From positions 1 to 18,487 of the forward strand of contig CAZNLL010000075.1 in assembly GCA_964573885.1 (NCBI GenBank): DNA of 18,487 nucleotides, read 5' to 3'. How positions within the stretch are numbered: the first letter of the stretch is position 1; each line of letters starts with the position of its first letter. The stretch is from CAZNLL01 sp964573885. GTDB taxonomy: Bacteria; Desulfobacterota; DSM-4660; Desulfatiglandales; Desulfatiglandaceae. The notes under the pieces are model-generated. The model saw only the letters and a list, made by a program, of their open reading frames with translations, was not told the origin of the DNA and did not search any database. Position numbers and translations under genes: made by a program. This document shows positions 1 to 7,289 of the stretch, one piece after another.

Positions 1-96
1 GACATGATCGTGGAAGAATGCCGGGAAATCCTCCAAAGAAAAAAAAGGGACACTGAGTGTTTTGCCCTGGCTCAGACCACGGAAATCCACCTTTAG
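1..96 (+). CDS. C-terminal end of an unrecognised gene (partial)
   Basis: The first forward frame is open from the window edge to a TAG at 94-96. It gives 31 residues that begin DMIVEECREIL and end TTEIHL. The composition (acidic/basic helix-like, two Cys) is that of an ordinary soluble protein. The other two forward frames close quickly (TGA at once in frame 2) or give a poor lysine run. I cannot assign a family from this tail. It runs in the same direction as mreB but is separated from it by 268 bases, so cotranscription is uncertain. Confidence 0.4.
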   Translation, partial: DMIVEECREILQRKKRDTECFALAQTTEIHL

Positions 97-364
97 CGCC
101 TTGAATCCCCCGTTGAAGCCCCCTTGAAAGCCCGCGGTTTTAGTGCCTAAAAACTCGTCTTTTTTTGGACCTGATCACATAACCATCTTTGGTCTCTCAA
201 AAAAAATGGAAGAAACCCCCCTAATGGGGTTGGACTCATAGGGAGAGGAATGGTATCCTTGCATAAGATTTCTTGGAAACCCTGGATACCTGGAACGACC
301 AGAAGACCTTCCGTGGACCGCAAAAGAGGGGGGCACTGCATCTCCCCCATAAAGGGGTGGGGAC
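97..364. other. Non-coding leader region before mreB
   Basis: No gene is visible in these 268 bases. At 101-134 there are three imperfect tandem copies of TTGAA followed by a C-run (starts at 101, 113 and 124). A 6-bp hairpin (AACCCC/GGGGTT) lies at about 215-232, and a small CCCC-ataaa-GGGG hairpin runs into the mreB ribosome-binding region at about 345-357. A weak sigma-70-like pair, TTGGAC (230-235) and TATCCT (254-259) with an 18-base spacer, is the best promoter guess, and I do not trust it strongly. Confidence 0.4.
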
Positions 365-1399
365 ATGTTTCTCGATTCTATTTTGGGCATCTTCTCCCAC
401 GATCTCGCCATCGACCTGGGTACCGCAAACACCCTTGTCTACGTGAAAGGCAGAGGTATTGTCCTTAACGAACCTTCTGTTGTGGCTGTCAAGCGAGACG
501 AAACGGGCAGCGGGAAAGTACTGGCTGTGGGTAAAGAAGCCAAGATGATGCTCGGCCGGACCCCCGGGAATATCGTTGCCATCCGTCCCATGAAAGACGG
601 GGTCATTGCGGACTTTGAGATCACCGAAGCCATGCTTCGGTATTTTATCAGGAAGGTTCACGATCAAAGGGCCCTGGTTAGACCCCGGGTAATCGTGTGT
701 GTGCCCAGCGGTATTACCCAGGTGGAAAGGAGGGCGGTTAGAGAATCTGCGGAATCCGCAGGGGCTAGAGAGGTCTTCTTCATAGAAGAGCCCATGGCGG
801 CAGCCATTGGAGCAGGACTGCCCGTTACGGAACCCAAAGGCAGTATGGTGGTAGATATCGGAGGGGGCACCACCGAAGTGGCGGTCATTTCCCTGGCGGG
901 AATCGTATACAGCAAATCCATACGTGTGGCCGGGGATGAAATCGATGAGGCCATATTGCAGCATATCAAAAGGGTCTATCACCTCCTGATCGGAAGCAGT
1001 ACCGCGGAGGTACTCAAAATGAGCATCGGAAACGCCTATGCAAGGGGAGAGGTTTCACAGGTGGAAGTCAAGGGACGGGACCTGGTCTCCGGGATTCCAA
1101 AAATCCTGGTCATAGACTCCAACGAAATCAGGGCGGCCATTTCAGAACAGGTGAACGCCGTTGTAGGTATCGTTCGTATTGCCCTCGAGCAGATGCCCCC
1201 GGAGTTGGCGGCAGATATTGTGGATTCGGGTATCATGCTGACCGGGGGTGGTTCTCTCCTTAAAAACCTGGATGTGCTGCTTAGGGAAGAAACAAAGCTC
1301 CCCATTACCATTGCAGAAGATCCTCTTTCAGCCGTGGTCATGGGCGCGGGAAAGGCCCTGGGTAACCTCTCTATCCTGAGCGAGGTCACAATGGACTGA
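365..1399 (+). CDS. mreB: Rod shape-determining protein MreB
   Basis: This is an actin-like ATPase that polymerises under the inner membrane and directs lateral wall synthesis by the elongasome. The 344-residue length is normal for MreB. Visible family marks are the phosphate-1 loop DLGTANT (17-23), IEEPMAAAIGAGL (140-152), the phosphate-2 loop DIGGGTTEV (164-172) and the adenosine motif LTGGGSLL (292-299). The N-terminus starts with a short hydrophobic patch (MFLDSILGIF) before the ATPase core, as in membrane-binding MreBs. The ATG at 365 follows a GGGGTGGGGA ribosome site. The usual partners mreC, mreD and mrdA do not follow. Instead the next genes are a DUF4124 protein and a broken antiporter. 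The assignment is very secure; whether this is the main MreB or an extra copy cannot be told. Confidence 0.97.
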   Translation: MFLDSILGIFSHDLAIDLGTANTLVYVKGRGIVLNEPSVVAVKRDETGSGKVLAVGKEAKMMLGRTPGNIVAIRPMKDGVIADFEITEAMLRYFIRKVHDQRALVRPRVIVCVPSGITQVERRAVRESAESAGAREVFFIEEPMAAAIGAGLPVTEPKGSMVVDIGGGTTEVAVISLAGIVYSKSIRVAGDEIDEAILQHIKRVYHLLIGSSTAEVLKMSIGNAYARGEVSQVEVKGRDLVSGIPKILVIDSNEIRAAISEQVNAVVGIVRIALEQMPPELAADIVDSGIMLTGGGSLLKNLDVLLREETKLPITIAEDPLSAVVMGAGKALGNLSILSEVTMD

Positions 1400-1514
1400 G
1401 AGACCCGTGGAGTCCCGGACAAGAGGAACAAAATCATTTACAGCGGTTTTATCCCATGATCCGGGCCGGGCTTTTGGTTTCGTCCCGGCAACAGGATGGA
1501 ATCGAGGAAATGTA

Positions 1515-1958
1515 ATGAAAAGGCTTATCTTTGCCTTCAGCCTCATTTTTCTGCTCCTGCCTCCTTTATGTCATGGGCAGGTCTATAAATGTGTGGATGA
1601 GGAAGGAAATGTTCGTTTCACCAATATCCCCGGCCCGGGTTGCACCCCCCTTGAGGATTTTGAAGACGCCGACCGGGCGACACGGATGGATTCCAGCCAT
1701 TCGGAAAACCTGGTCAAGGCCCTCCTTTGTACCAAGGGAGGCACCATCGGGGAGTATCTGAACAGGGTCGCGGGGCGGCCCGAAATCAAGGATCTTGGAT
1801 GGAAGGCCCGTCGTGTTAGCGGCGGTGGGGTGGAAATAGAAAGGATTCTTGAATCAGATACCGGCAATCGTCTAGAATACAGGTGGCGTGTCACGAGCGA
1901 CGGCAGGGTTAAGGCCATAAACAACAGGGCCTTGGCCATTACAAGAAGCGGCGGGTAG
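1515..1958 (+). CDS. Secreted DUF4124-domain protein
   Basis: This is a 147-residue protein with a classical signal peptide: MKR, then a hydrophobic stretch (about residues 4-18), with probable signal peptidase I cleavage near CHG|QVYK. Directly after it comes the DUF4124 pattern (YKCVDEEGNVRFTNIP, residues 24-39), a small domain common in periplasmic proteins of proteobacteria and of unknown biochemical function. The rest (about 40-147) is unassigned and polar and ends in a predicted beta-rich region. I chose the ATG at 1515 because GAGGAA sits five bases upstream and it places the signal peptide at the N-terminus; the frame is open further upstream but without a leader-like sequence. It lies 115 bases after mreB and 12 before the antiporter fragment, so it may share the mreB transcript. 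Cys25 and Cys43 could form a disulfide. Confidence 0.75.
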   Translation: MKRLIFAFSLIFLLLPPLCHGQVYKCVDEEGNVRFTNIPGPGCTPLEDFEDADRATRMDSSHSENLVKALLCTKGGTIGEYLNRVAGRPEIKDLGWKARRVSGGGVEIERILESDTGNRLEYRWRVTSDGRVKAINNRALAITRSGG

Positions 1959-1970
1959 GAAAGCCGTGTC

Positions 1971-2297
1971 ATGGATCTTTCCTATTTGAATATCTCCGGG
2001 CTCAGCCTCTTGGGCTTGATTACACTCATTGGCTTTTACATGGGCCGCTTCTCCCATTATGCAAACCTTCCCTCCCTTATCGGATATATGGTCCTGGGGG
2101 TTCTCCTGGGACCCTCTGTTCTTAACCTCTTTGATCTCTCCAGGATGAAGGACCTTGCCTTTATTGCAGACCTGGGCCTGGGATTTGTGGCCTTCTCTAT
2201 CGGGTGGACCTTCTCAAACACTATAAGTATGTTGCCGGGCCAGAGCTGTTTTGAGACCCGGCCGGGAGGTTGTTCTTATGAAGCCCACATCTTATAA
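1971..2297 (+). pseudogene. Truncated cation/proton antiporter (5' fragment)
   Basis: The first about 85 codons encode the start of a CPA-type monovalent cation/proton antiporter (Kef/Nha-like). There is a first membrane helix around LGLITLIGFYMGRF, the family-typical LPSLIGYMVLGVLLGPSVLN, then the beginning of a third helix ending GLGFVAFSIG. Family members normally continue for 300 or more residues with about ten further helices. Here the homology stops near position 2225, and the last 24 codons (from WTFSNT) are unlike the family and run to a stop at 2295-2297 inside the next gene. No other frame downstream restores membrane helices. The ATG at 1971 lies 12 bases after the previous stop. 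I read this as a deletion remnant, or a chimeric assembly join; a functional short protein is unlikely. Confidence 0.7.
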
Positions 2298-3309
2298 CCT
2301 GATCATGTCCGCCCTCTTTAACGGAAGAAAGGGCCCGCGTCCGCCTGTCGGCAACCCCACGTCTATCATCTGTCATGATCTCATGGACGCCACAGGCATT
2401 TCATTTCCCGACGCCCACAAAGACGCAAAGGCCATGGCCGAGCTTGCCACAGCGGCCCACGAGCTCATTGGTTTTGACACGGTCATGCCCGAATACAGTG
2501 TCCACCAGGAGGCTGCGGCCCTGGGATCCGAGGTGGACTGGGGAGACCGCGACATGATGCCCGACGCCAAAACCGCCCCTCACCCGGATTTCTCCCCTGT
2601 GCGGGTACCGGAGAACCTCCTGGAAAAGCCCTCTATGCGGGTCGTGCTGGATGCCCTGACCATACTCAGACGACACCTGGGCGGCAGGGTGGCCATTGTA
2701 GGCAAGGTCATGGGACCTTGGACCCTTTCCTACCATATGGCCGGGGTGGAGAATTTCCTGCGTCACGTGGGACGGGGGAAGAAGGACAAGGTGGAGAGGA
2801 TGTTGACAGAGCTCATGCCCGTAACGGTCACCTTTGCACGGGCCCAATTTCAGGCCGGCGCCGATGTGGTGGTTCTGGCCGATCACGCCACTGGAGACCT
2901 GGTAGGTCCCCACCACTACAAGGAGTATCTCCTGCCCATTCACAAAGAAATCACCTCCCAGATCGAGGGGCCTTTGATCCTCCATGTGTGCGGAAACTGC
3001 TCCGACCGTCTGGAACTTTTTGCCGAGGCAGGATTTGACGCCTATCACTTTGAGTGGCAAATTGATGCCAGGGAAGCGGTCAAGAGGCTCGGCCACCGCA
3101 TGTCCCTGGTCGGTAATGTGAACAATCCCCGGACCCTCTTGATGGGAAGCCCTGAAGAGGTGTATAAACAGGCCCGATATGCCATAGAGGCGGGGGTCAA
3201 TATTATCGGGCCGGAATGCGCCATCCCTCTTCCCACACCCCTGGAGAATCTTAAGGCCATTGTCCGGGCGGCCCGCGAGGGCTATGGAAGAGGTCCGTCC
3301 GTTTCCTGA
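2278..3309 (+). CDS. MtaA/CmuA-type cobamide methyltransferase (uroporphyrinogen decarboxylase family)
   Basis: This 343-residue TIM-barrel protein belongs to the uroporphyrinogen decarboxylase/methylcobamide:CoM methyltransferase superfamily. The MtaA-type zinc ligands are visible: H236-x-C238 (LHVCGN) and C314 (GPECAIPLPTPLENL), spaced as in methanogen MtaA/MtbA. True HemE enzymes lack this H-x-C...C triad, so a corrinoid-dependent methyl transfer (corrinoid protein to a thiol or to tetrahydrofolate) is likelier than haem synthesis. The ATG at 2278 is preceded by GGGAGG with eight bases spacing, and a 6-bp GCCGGG/CCCGGC hairpin (2234-2262) abuts that site. A TTG at 2251 is in frame but poorer. 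No corrinoid protein, MttB-like methyltransferase or activator is in the window, so substrate and partner are unknown. The gene begins inside the antiporter remnant's frame. Confidence 0.82.
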   Translation: MKPTSYNLIMSALFNGRKGPRPPVGNPTSIICHDLMDATGISFPDAHKDAKAMAELATAAHELIGFDTVMPEYSVHQEAAALGSEVDWGDRDMMPDAKTAPHPDFSPVRVPENLLEKPSMRVVLDALTILRRHLGGRVAIVGKVMGPWTLSYHMAGVENFLRHVGRGKKDKVERMLTELMPVTVTFARAQFQAGADVVVLADHATGDLVGPHHYKEYLLPIHKEITSQIEGPLILHVCGNCSDRLELFAEAGFDAYHFEWQIDAREAVKRLGHRMSLVGNVNNPRTLLMGSPEEVYKQARYAIEAGVNIIGPECAIPLPTPLENLKAIVRAAREGYGRGPSVS

Positions 3310-3446
3310 ATTTGCCATTGCTCAACCAGGGCGGGTATGTGTATGATTGACCTCTCTGGGGGCAAAAGGGTGGATTCCATTGATCCCTTAAGTCTTTTTC
3401 GGGAAACTTTTGGATAAACATTATCTTAGAGAGTAGGGAGGGAACC

Positions 3447-4322
3447 ATGAAGATCGAGGATATCAAAAACATCTGTGTGGTTGGGGCCGGAAACATGGGG
3501 CATCAGATATCTCTTCTCTGTGCCATACACGGGTACAAGACCACTTGCACCGACGTTAGTGAAGAAATCCTAAAAAAGGCCGAAAAATTTGCCGATACCT
3601 ACCTCCCCGGCCGGGTGGAGAAAGAAAAGCTCACCGCGGAACAGGCGAAACAGGCCCGGGAGAACCTCTCTTTCACCCCCGATCTTAAAGAAGCGGTCCG
3701 CGATGCGGATTATGTGATTGAGGCGGTCATCGAGGTCCTGGATCTCAAGAGAAAGCTCTTCGCCGACATGGACAAGATGGCGCCGGAGTATGCCATTCTG
3801 GCCACCAATAGCTCTACCATTGTAAGCTCCCGCATTGCCGATGTCACAAATCGGCCCTCCAAGGTCCTAAACCTCCATTTCTTCAACCCCGCCCTGGTCA
3901 TGAAACTGGTGGAGGTTGTAAGGGGACCCCACGTCTCTGAGGAATCGGCCCAAGTCTCCTTTCAGCTCTGCGAACGCCTGCAAAAGGTCCCTGTACTGAT
4001 CAAGAAAGAGGTGGAAGGCTTTCTCCTTAATCGCATATTCCGCGCCATCAACAATGAGGCCCTCTGGATGCTGGATATGGGCGTGGCCTCTGCTGAAGAC
4101 ATTGACAAGGCGTGTGTTTACGGCGCAGGGCATCCCATGGGCCCTTTCCGGCTCATGGACCTTACAGGAATTGACCTCAATTATACCATCCATATGGAAA
4201 AGTTCAGGGAAACCGGTGACCCGGCCCATCGTCCGTCTCCCAATGTGGTGGCCCATTATGTCCAGGGGCATTACGGGGAAAAGACGGGAAAGGGATGGTA
4301 CGACTATCCTGATAAGAAATAG
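3447..4322 (+). CDS. 3-hydroxyacyl-CoA (3-hydroxybutyryl-CoA) dehydrogenase
   Basis: This cytosolic enzyme oxidises (S)-3-hydroxyacyl-CoA to 3-oxoacyl-CoA with NAD+, or runs in reverse, in beta-oxidation, butyrate or benzoate-type degradation. The 291 residues match single-domain Hbd/PaaH proteins. The Rossmann loop is GAGNMG (13-18), with Asp36 at the end of strand 2 suggesting NAD preference. The catalytic set appears with correct spacing: Ser122/Ser123 (NSST), His144 (HFFNP), Glu156 (VEVV) and Asn195 (NRI). The C-terminal dimer domain carries GAGHPMGPF and ends with GKGWYDY. The ATG follows AGGGAGGG. It stands alone, with no thiolase, enoyl-CoA hydratase or acyl-CoA dehydrogenase beside it, so the pathway is not defined by context. 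The gene symbol (hbd or paaH) is left open for that reason. Confidence 0.93.
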   Translation: MKIEDIKNICVVGAGNMGHQISLLCAIHGYKTTCTDVSEEILKKAEKFADTYLPGRVEKEKLTAEQAKQARENLSFTPDLKEAVRDADYVIEAVIEVLDLKRKLFADMDKMAPEYAILATNSSTIVSSRIADVTNRPSKVLNLHFFNPALVMKLVEVVRGPHVSEESAQVSFQLCERLQKVPVLIKKEVEGFLLNRIFRAINNEALWMLDMGVASAEDIDKACVYGAGHPMGPFRLMDLTGIDLNYTIHMEKFRETGDPAHRPSPNVVAHYVQGHYGEKTGKGWYDYPDKK

Positions 4323-4358
4323 GACCAAGGTCTTGAAAATGGCCGGGTAAGGCCCGGA

Positions 4359-5111
4359 TTACAGGCCTTTCAAAAGGGACGGGAATTCCTCCCATTCTGA
4401 GATCCTTGGCACATCACCCCAGGGCTCTTCAACCGAACCTGAGAGGTCTCCGGGCACAAAGGAGACATCCCTGTCACGCACATAGGTAAACCAAACAGGG
4501 TGGATCCCTGCCTGGTTTGCACCCGTGATATCGGGCTCCGGATCGTCACCCACATACACGGTCTGGGTTTTATCCACCCCCAATTGCTCGATGAGGCGAC
4601 TGAAAACAAAGGGGTGTGGTTTCCGGTAGCCCAGGTCCCCCGAGATAAGTGCCACCTCAAAGTAAGGAGCAAGGCCCATATAACGGATGAGACCTTTCGC
4701 AGCAGGGGCATGGGTGAAATTGGAGAGCAGCCCGAGGCGGTAACTCCCTTTCACGGCATCGAGCATCTCCCGGGTTCCCGGGATGATGCGGCAGTGATCA
4801 AAAAAGGCGGAAAAATAGGCCTCCACCGCGGCGGAAATGCGCGGGTCACGGGGAGGGATATTATACCCCAAGACCTCCAATGCAGCACTGATCCACAGGC
4901 TGTTGTGGGTCTCCCTGCCATCCCGGTGGGCCGTCTGGATAAAGCGCAGGGCCGCCTCTCGATGGGCCTTCTTAAAGGCTCCTTCCTCAAGAGCTACACC
5001 GCTCTGGCCCAGACTACGGGTGAGCCTGCCCAGGGCGTCTTTGAGGGCGGAGCGTTCCACCGTGATAAGGGTGTTGAAAAAATCAAAGGCTATGGCTTTT
5101 ATGTCATGCAT
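4359..5111 (-). CDS. HAD superfamily hydrolase, subfamily IA, atypical motif I
   Basis: This is a 250-residue haloacid dehalogenase-like protein with a helical C1 cap. The motifs are Asp10 in DFFNTL (I), Ser130 in LLSNFT (II), Lys164 in YRKPHP (III) and VGDDPEPD with Asp189/Asp190 and Asp194 (IV). The usual DxDxT of motif I has Phe12 in place of the second Asp, which serves as acid/base in phosphatases. L-2-haloacid dehalogenases carry Tyr at the same place (DxYGT). So the nucleophile, Lys and Mg-binding acids are there, but phosphatase activity is doubtful. Substrate unknown. The start is the ATG at 5109-5111 after AAAAGG. It converges on the dehydrogenase gene, 36 bases away, and diverges from the PHP gene. 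A weak CCGGG/CCCGG hairpin sits at its stop codon. Confidence 0.88.
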   Translation of the reverse strand: MHDIKAIAFDFFNTLITVERSALKDALGRLTRSLGQSGVALEEGAFKKAHREAALRFIQTAHRDGRETHNSLWISAALEVLGYNIPPRDPRISAAVEAYFSAFFDHCRIIPGTREMLDAVKGSYRLGLLSNFTHAPAAKGLIRYMGLAPYFEVALISGDLGYRKPHPFVFSRLIEQLGVDKTQTVYVGDDPEPDITGANQAGIHPVWFTYVRDRDVSFVPGDLSGSVEEPWGDVPRISEWEEFPSLLKGL

Positions 5112-5221
5112 GAGACCTTTTCATATCCGAAGGGAGAATCAAATGCAAGCGATTGAAACGTCTTTTCACTGGACCGCCCCAGGGGTGAGACTGTCCAGGC
5201 GGTCCCCAGGAAGATGACACC

Positions 5222-6040
5222 ATGAAAGAACCGGGAAAAAATATGGCCTTGCCAGACTATCACATGCATACGCCCTTGTGTAAACATGCAAGTGGGGATC
5301 CGGCCGCGTATAAGGAGGCCGCCGAACGCCGGGGCATTCCTGAGATCTGTTTTTCCGATCATAGCCCGAACCCGGACGGATTTGACCCCGGCCACCGGAT
5401 GGAACTGGACCAGTTTATCCTTTACAGAGAGAGGGTGGAGGGCATACAGGATCAGGATGGACCGACCGTTCTCATGGGCATTGAAGCGGACTACTATGAG
5501 GGGTGCGAGTCCTTCCTGAGGCAATGGTTGCCGGCACAGGGCTTTGACCTGGTCATTGGGTCGGTCCATTATATCGACGGCTGGGGTTTTGATAACCCGT
5601 CCTACGGTTATCTGTGGGACGCTGCAGATGTGAAGGCGGTGTGGGGGCGGTATTTCAAACTGGTGGAAGGGCTGGCCCTCACCGGGCTCTTTGACTCGGT
5701 GGGTCACCTGGATTTGCCCAAGAAATTCGGACACCGCCTTCCGGATCAAGATCTCAGGGAGATGGTGCGACCCGTCCTCGACCATATTGCCCGGACCGGC
5801 ATGGGGATGGAGATCAACACCTCAGGTCTGACCAAACCTGTAAAGGAGATTTACCCCTCTCCCTTGATCCTCGACCTTGCCCGGGCAAGGGAGATCCCTA
5901 TCTGCTTCGGCTCCGACGCCCATTCACCGGACCACGTGGGTTTCGCCTTTGACGCCGCCCTCACCCTGGCCCGAGAAGCAGGGTATACCTATTATTTCAG
6001 GATTAGGGACCGGAAAAAGGAACTCCTTCCCCTTCCCTAA
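5222..6040 (+). CDS. PHP-domain phosphatase, histidinol-phosphatase (HisJ/HisK) family
   Basis: This 272-residue PHP phosphoesterase resembles the HisJ/HisK-type histidinol-phosphatase that removes phosphate from L-histidinol phosphate. All expected trinuclear metal ligands are visible: H14-x-H16 (YHMHT), His22, Asp46-His47 (SDHS), Glu88 (GIEAD), His116 (SVHY), His162 (GHLD) and Asp232/His234 (SDAH). The length is typical. The ATG at 5222 follows AGGAAG at good distance; a later ATG (codon 8) lacks a ribosome site. There are no other his genes nearby, so histidine synthesis is inferred from family only, and other phosphomonoesters are possible. An 8-bp inverted repeat (5171-5205) precedes the ribosome site. 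A Nudix gene follows 41 bases downstream on the same strand. Confidence 0.87.
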   Translation: MKEPGKNMALPDYHMHTPLCKHASGDPAAYKEAAERRGIPEICFSDHSPNPDGFDPGHRMELDQFILYRERVEGIQDQDGPTVLMGIEADYYEGCESFLRQWLPAQGFDLVIGSVHYIDGWGFDNPSYGYLWDAADVKAVWGRYFKLVEGLALTGLFDSVGHLDLPKKFGHRLPDQDLREMVRPVLDHIARTGMGMEINTSGLTKPVKEIYPSPLILDLARAREIPICFGSDAHSPDHVGFAFDAALTLAREAGYTYYFRIRDRKKELLPLP

Positions 6041-6081
6041 GGGCCATGGAAATTCCTATAAATTTTGGGAGTGATTCGTAC

Positions 6082-6597
6082 ATGGACTTTGTCTTCTGCC
6101 CCTATTGCGGAAAAACCTTGACGAAACGGCATGATCACGGCCGAGTGCGGCCTTATTGCGAACCCTGCGGGCGCTTCTTCTATAGGAACCCTACCGTGGG
6201 TGTCGCCGTTCTGGTCGTCGAGCAGGGCGAACTGCTCCTGGTAAAGCGTGTTGGGTCCTATGAAGGGATGTGGTGTATCCCCTGCGGTCATGTGGAATGG
6301 GATGAAGACGTGCGCCTTTCGGCGCAACGGGAGGTGGAAGAAGAAACCGGGTTAATCGTGACCCTCGGGCCCGTATTTGACGTCCATTCCAACTTTCATG
6401 ACCTGGAGAAACAGACCGTGGGGATATGGTTCTGGGGAAAAAGAAAAGGCGGAACCCTCAATCCGGGCTCAGATGCTGCTGAGGCCCGCTTTTCCCCCCT
6501 CAACAACCTGCCCAAGGCCATGGCCTTTCCCACGGACCTGCTGGTCTGTGACCGCCTGAGAGAACACCTCAAAACCCACGGACCGCCCCGGTTTTGA
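6082..6597 (+). CDS. Nudix hydrolase with N-terminal zinc ribbon
   Basis: This 171-residue protein hydrolyses a nucleoside diphosphate linked to another moiety. The N-terminal zinc ribbon is CPYCG (Cys6, Cys9) and CEPCG (Cys26, Cys29). The Nudix box is complete: Gly69, Glu75, then REVEEETGL (83-91), with Arg83, Glu84, Glu87 and Glu88 as the metal-binding core. The NudC signature (SQPWPFP type) is absent, so NADH decapping or pyrophosphatase activity is not supported; ADP-ribose or a related compound is a guess. I chose the ATG at 6082 (GGGAGTGAT, 10-base spacing) over an in-frame ATG at 6046 that has no ribosome site and adds a non-family peptide. It probably shares a transcript with the PHP phosphatase. 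After its stop about 160 bases hold nothing I can name before the Hsp20 terminator. Confidence 0.9.
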   Translation: MDFVFCPYCGKTLTKRHDHGRVRPYCEPCGRFFYRNPTVGVAVLVVEQGELLLVKRVGSYEGMWCIPCGHVEWDEDVRLSAQREVEEETGLIVTLGPVFDVHSNFHDLEKQTVGIWFWGKRKGGTLNPGSDAAEARFSPLNNLPKAMAFPTDLLVCDRLREHLKTHGPPRF

Positions 6598-6761
6598 ACC
6601 CTTGACAGCCCTTTCCCTCTCAGTCTTCTCATCAAAATCTATGAGCCCAATCAAGACTTACAAATTCCCCTGAATTGTGCCTGTTATCCCAGTCATTTTA
6701 TCTGAGGTCCCAATCGATATGGCCCAGCGCAAAAGACTCCACCACCTTTCTTGGCTCGGCC

Positions 6762-6797
6762 AAAAAAGGCCGGACCCTTCAGGGGCCCGGCCCTTAA
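6762..6797 (-). terminator. Rho-independent terminator of the Hsp20 gene
   Basis: On the minus strand, beginning about 30 bases after the Hsp20 stop, there is a 10-bp stem (GGCCGGGCCC paired with GGGTCCGGCC, one G-U pair), a 5-base loop and a run of six T (6767-6762). Read forward, the hairpin is not followed by T, so it serves the minus strand only. Confidence 0.82.
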
Positions 6798-6821
6798 TCG
6801 CTCGTCTGTTTCAAGACCCGC

Positions 6822-7268
6822 CTAGTTGACCTCGATCTTCTTGTGCTCCGGCCCACCCTTTTTGGGCATAACCACGGTCAGGATACCGTCTTTGTAAGTG
6901 GCTTCCGCCTTGTCTTCGTCCACTTCTCCAGGCAGCTCAAGGCTTCTGCTAAAAGAGCCCTCTCTCGTCTCCTTGAGGTAGCAGTCTTTCCCTTTTTCCT
7001 CTTTTTCAGCCGCCTTTTTGCCGCTCAGCGTCAGGTGTCCCTTTTCAATGGAGACCGATATATCATCCCGTTTCAGGCCCGGCAGTTCAGCGGTCACGGT
7101 ATAGGTCCCGTCCTTTTCACTCAGGTCGACACTGGGAATCAAGGTCTCACCTATGTCCCCTCTCCACTCCGGCCACAGCCTGTCAAAGAATACATCGCCA
7201 AATCCTTCATGCCCAAAGGGCGTCATCCAGGAAGGTCTTCGAGCCCTTCTTGTCAATGCGAGGTTCAT
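6822..7268 (-). CDS. Small heat-shock protein, Hsp20/alpha-crystallin family
   Basis: This is an ATP-independent holdase chaperone that binds unfolding proteins. Of 148 residues, the alpha-crystallin domain runs from about 43 (IPSVDLSE) to 137. It includes TAELPGLKRDDI (59-70) and the conserved strand-9 motif DGILTVVMPK (127-136). The tail KKIEV (144-147) has the I-x-V type motif used for oligomer contacts. The ATG at 7266-7268 sits seven bases after a GGGGGGTG ribosome site; a GTG nine bases upstream in the same frame is a possible alternative. The upstream region holds a 13-base perfect palindrome (7290-7302) and a TTGACA-type promoter candidate. It is closely followed by a strong terminator and thus is probably monocistronic. 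Confidence 0.95.
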   Translation of the reverse strand: MNLALTRRARRPSWMTPFGHEGFGDVFFDRLWPEWRGDIGETLIPSVDLSEKDGTYTVTAELPGLKRDDISVSIEKGHLTLSGKKAAEKEEKGKDCYLKETREGSFSRSLELPGEVDEDKAEATYKDGILTVVMPKKGGPEHKKIEVN

Positions 7269-7289
7269 AAACTGCACCCCCCTTTCCTT

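Noticed and set aside
236..982. Long open frame antisense to mreB
   Set aside because: It lies wholly over upstream sequence and mreB, shows no domain, has low-complexity composition and reflects the codon bias of the real gene.
2199..2227. Promoter for the MtaA-type gene with TATAAG as -10
   Set aside because: No -35-like hexamer lies 16-18 bases upstream.
2401..3318. Long open frame antisense to the MtaA-type gene
   Set aside because: Shadow of a conserved gene on the other strand; no ribosome site and no recognisable motif.
4341..4360. Terminator between the dehydrogenase and HAD genes
   Set aside because: CCGGG/CCCGG is a short stem and neither strand has a proper T-run afterwards.
6082..6597. 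NudC-type NADH pyrophosphatase
   Set aside because: The zinc ribbon and Nudix box fit, but the SQPWPFP-type signature after the box is missing and the protein is too short.
6598..6761. Possible gene or RNA between the Nudix and Hsp20 genes
   Set aside because: A TTGACA (6603-6608) and a small AATTC/GAATT repeat (6663-6676) are present, but there is no -10, no coding frame of note and no RNA family I recognise.
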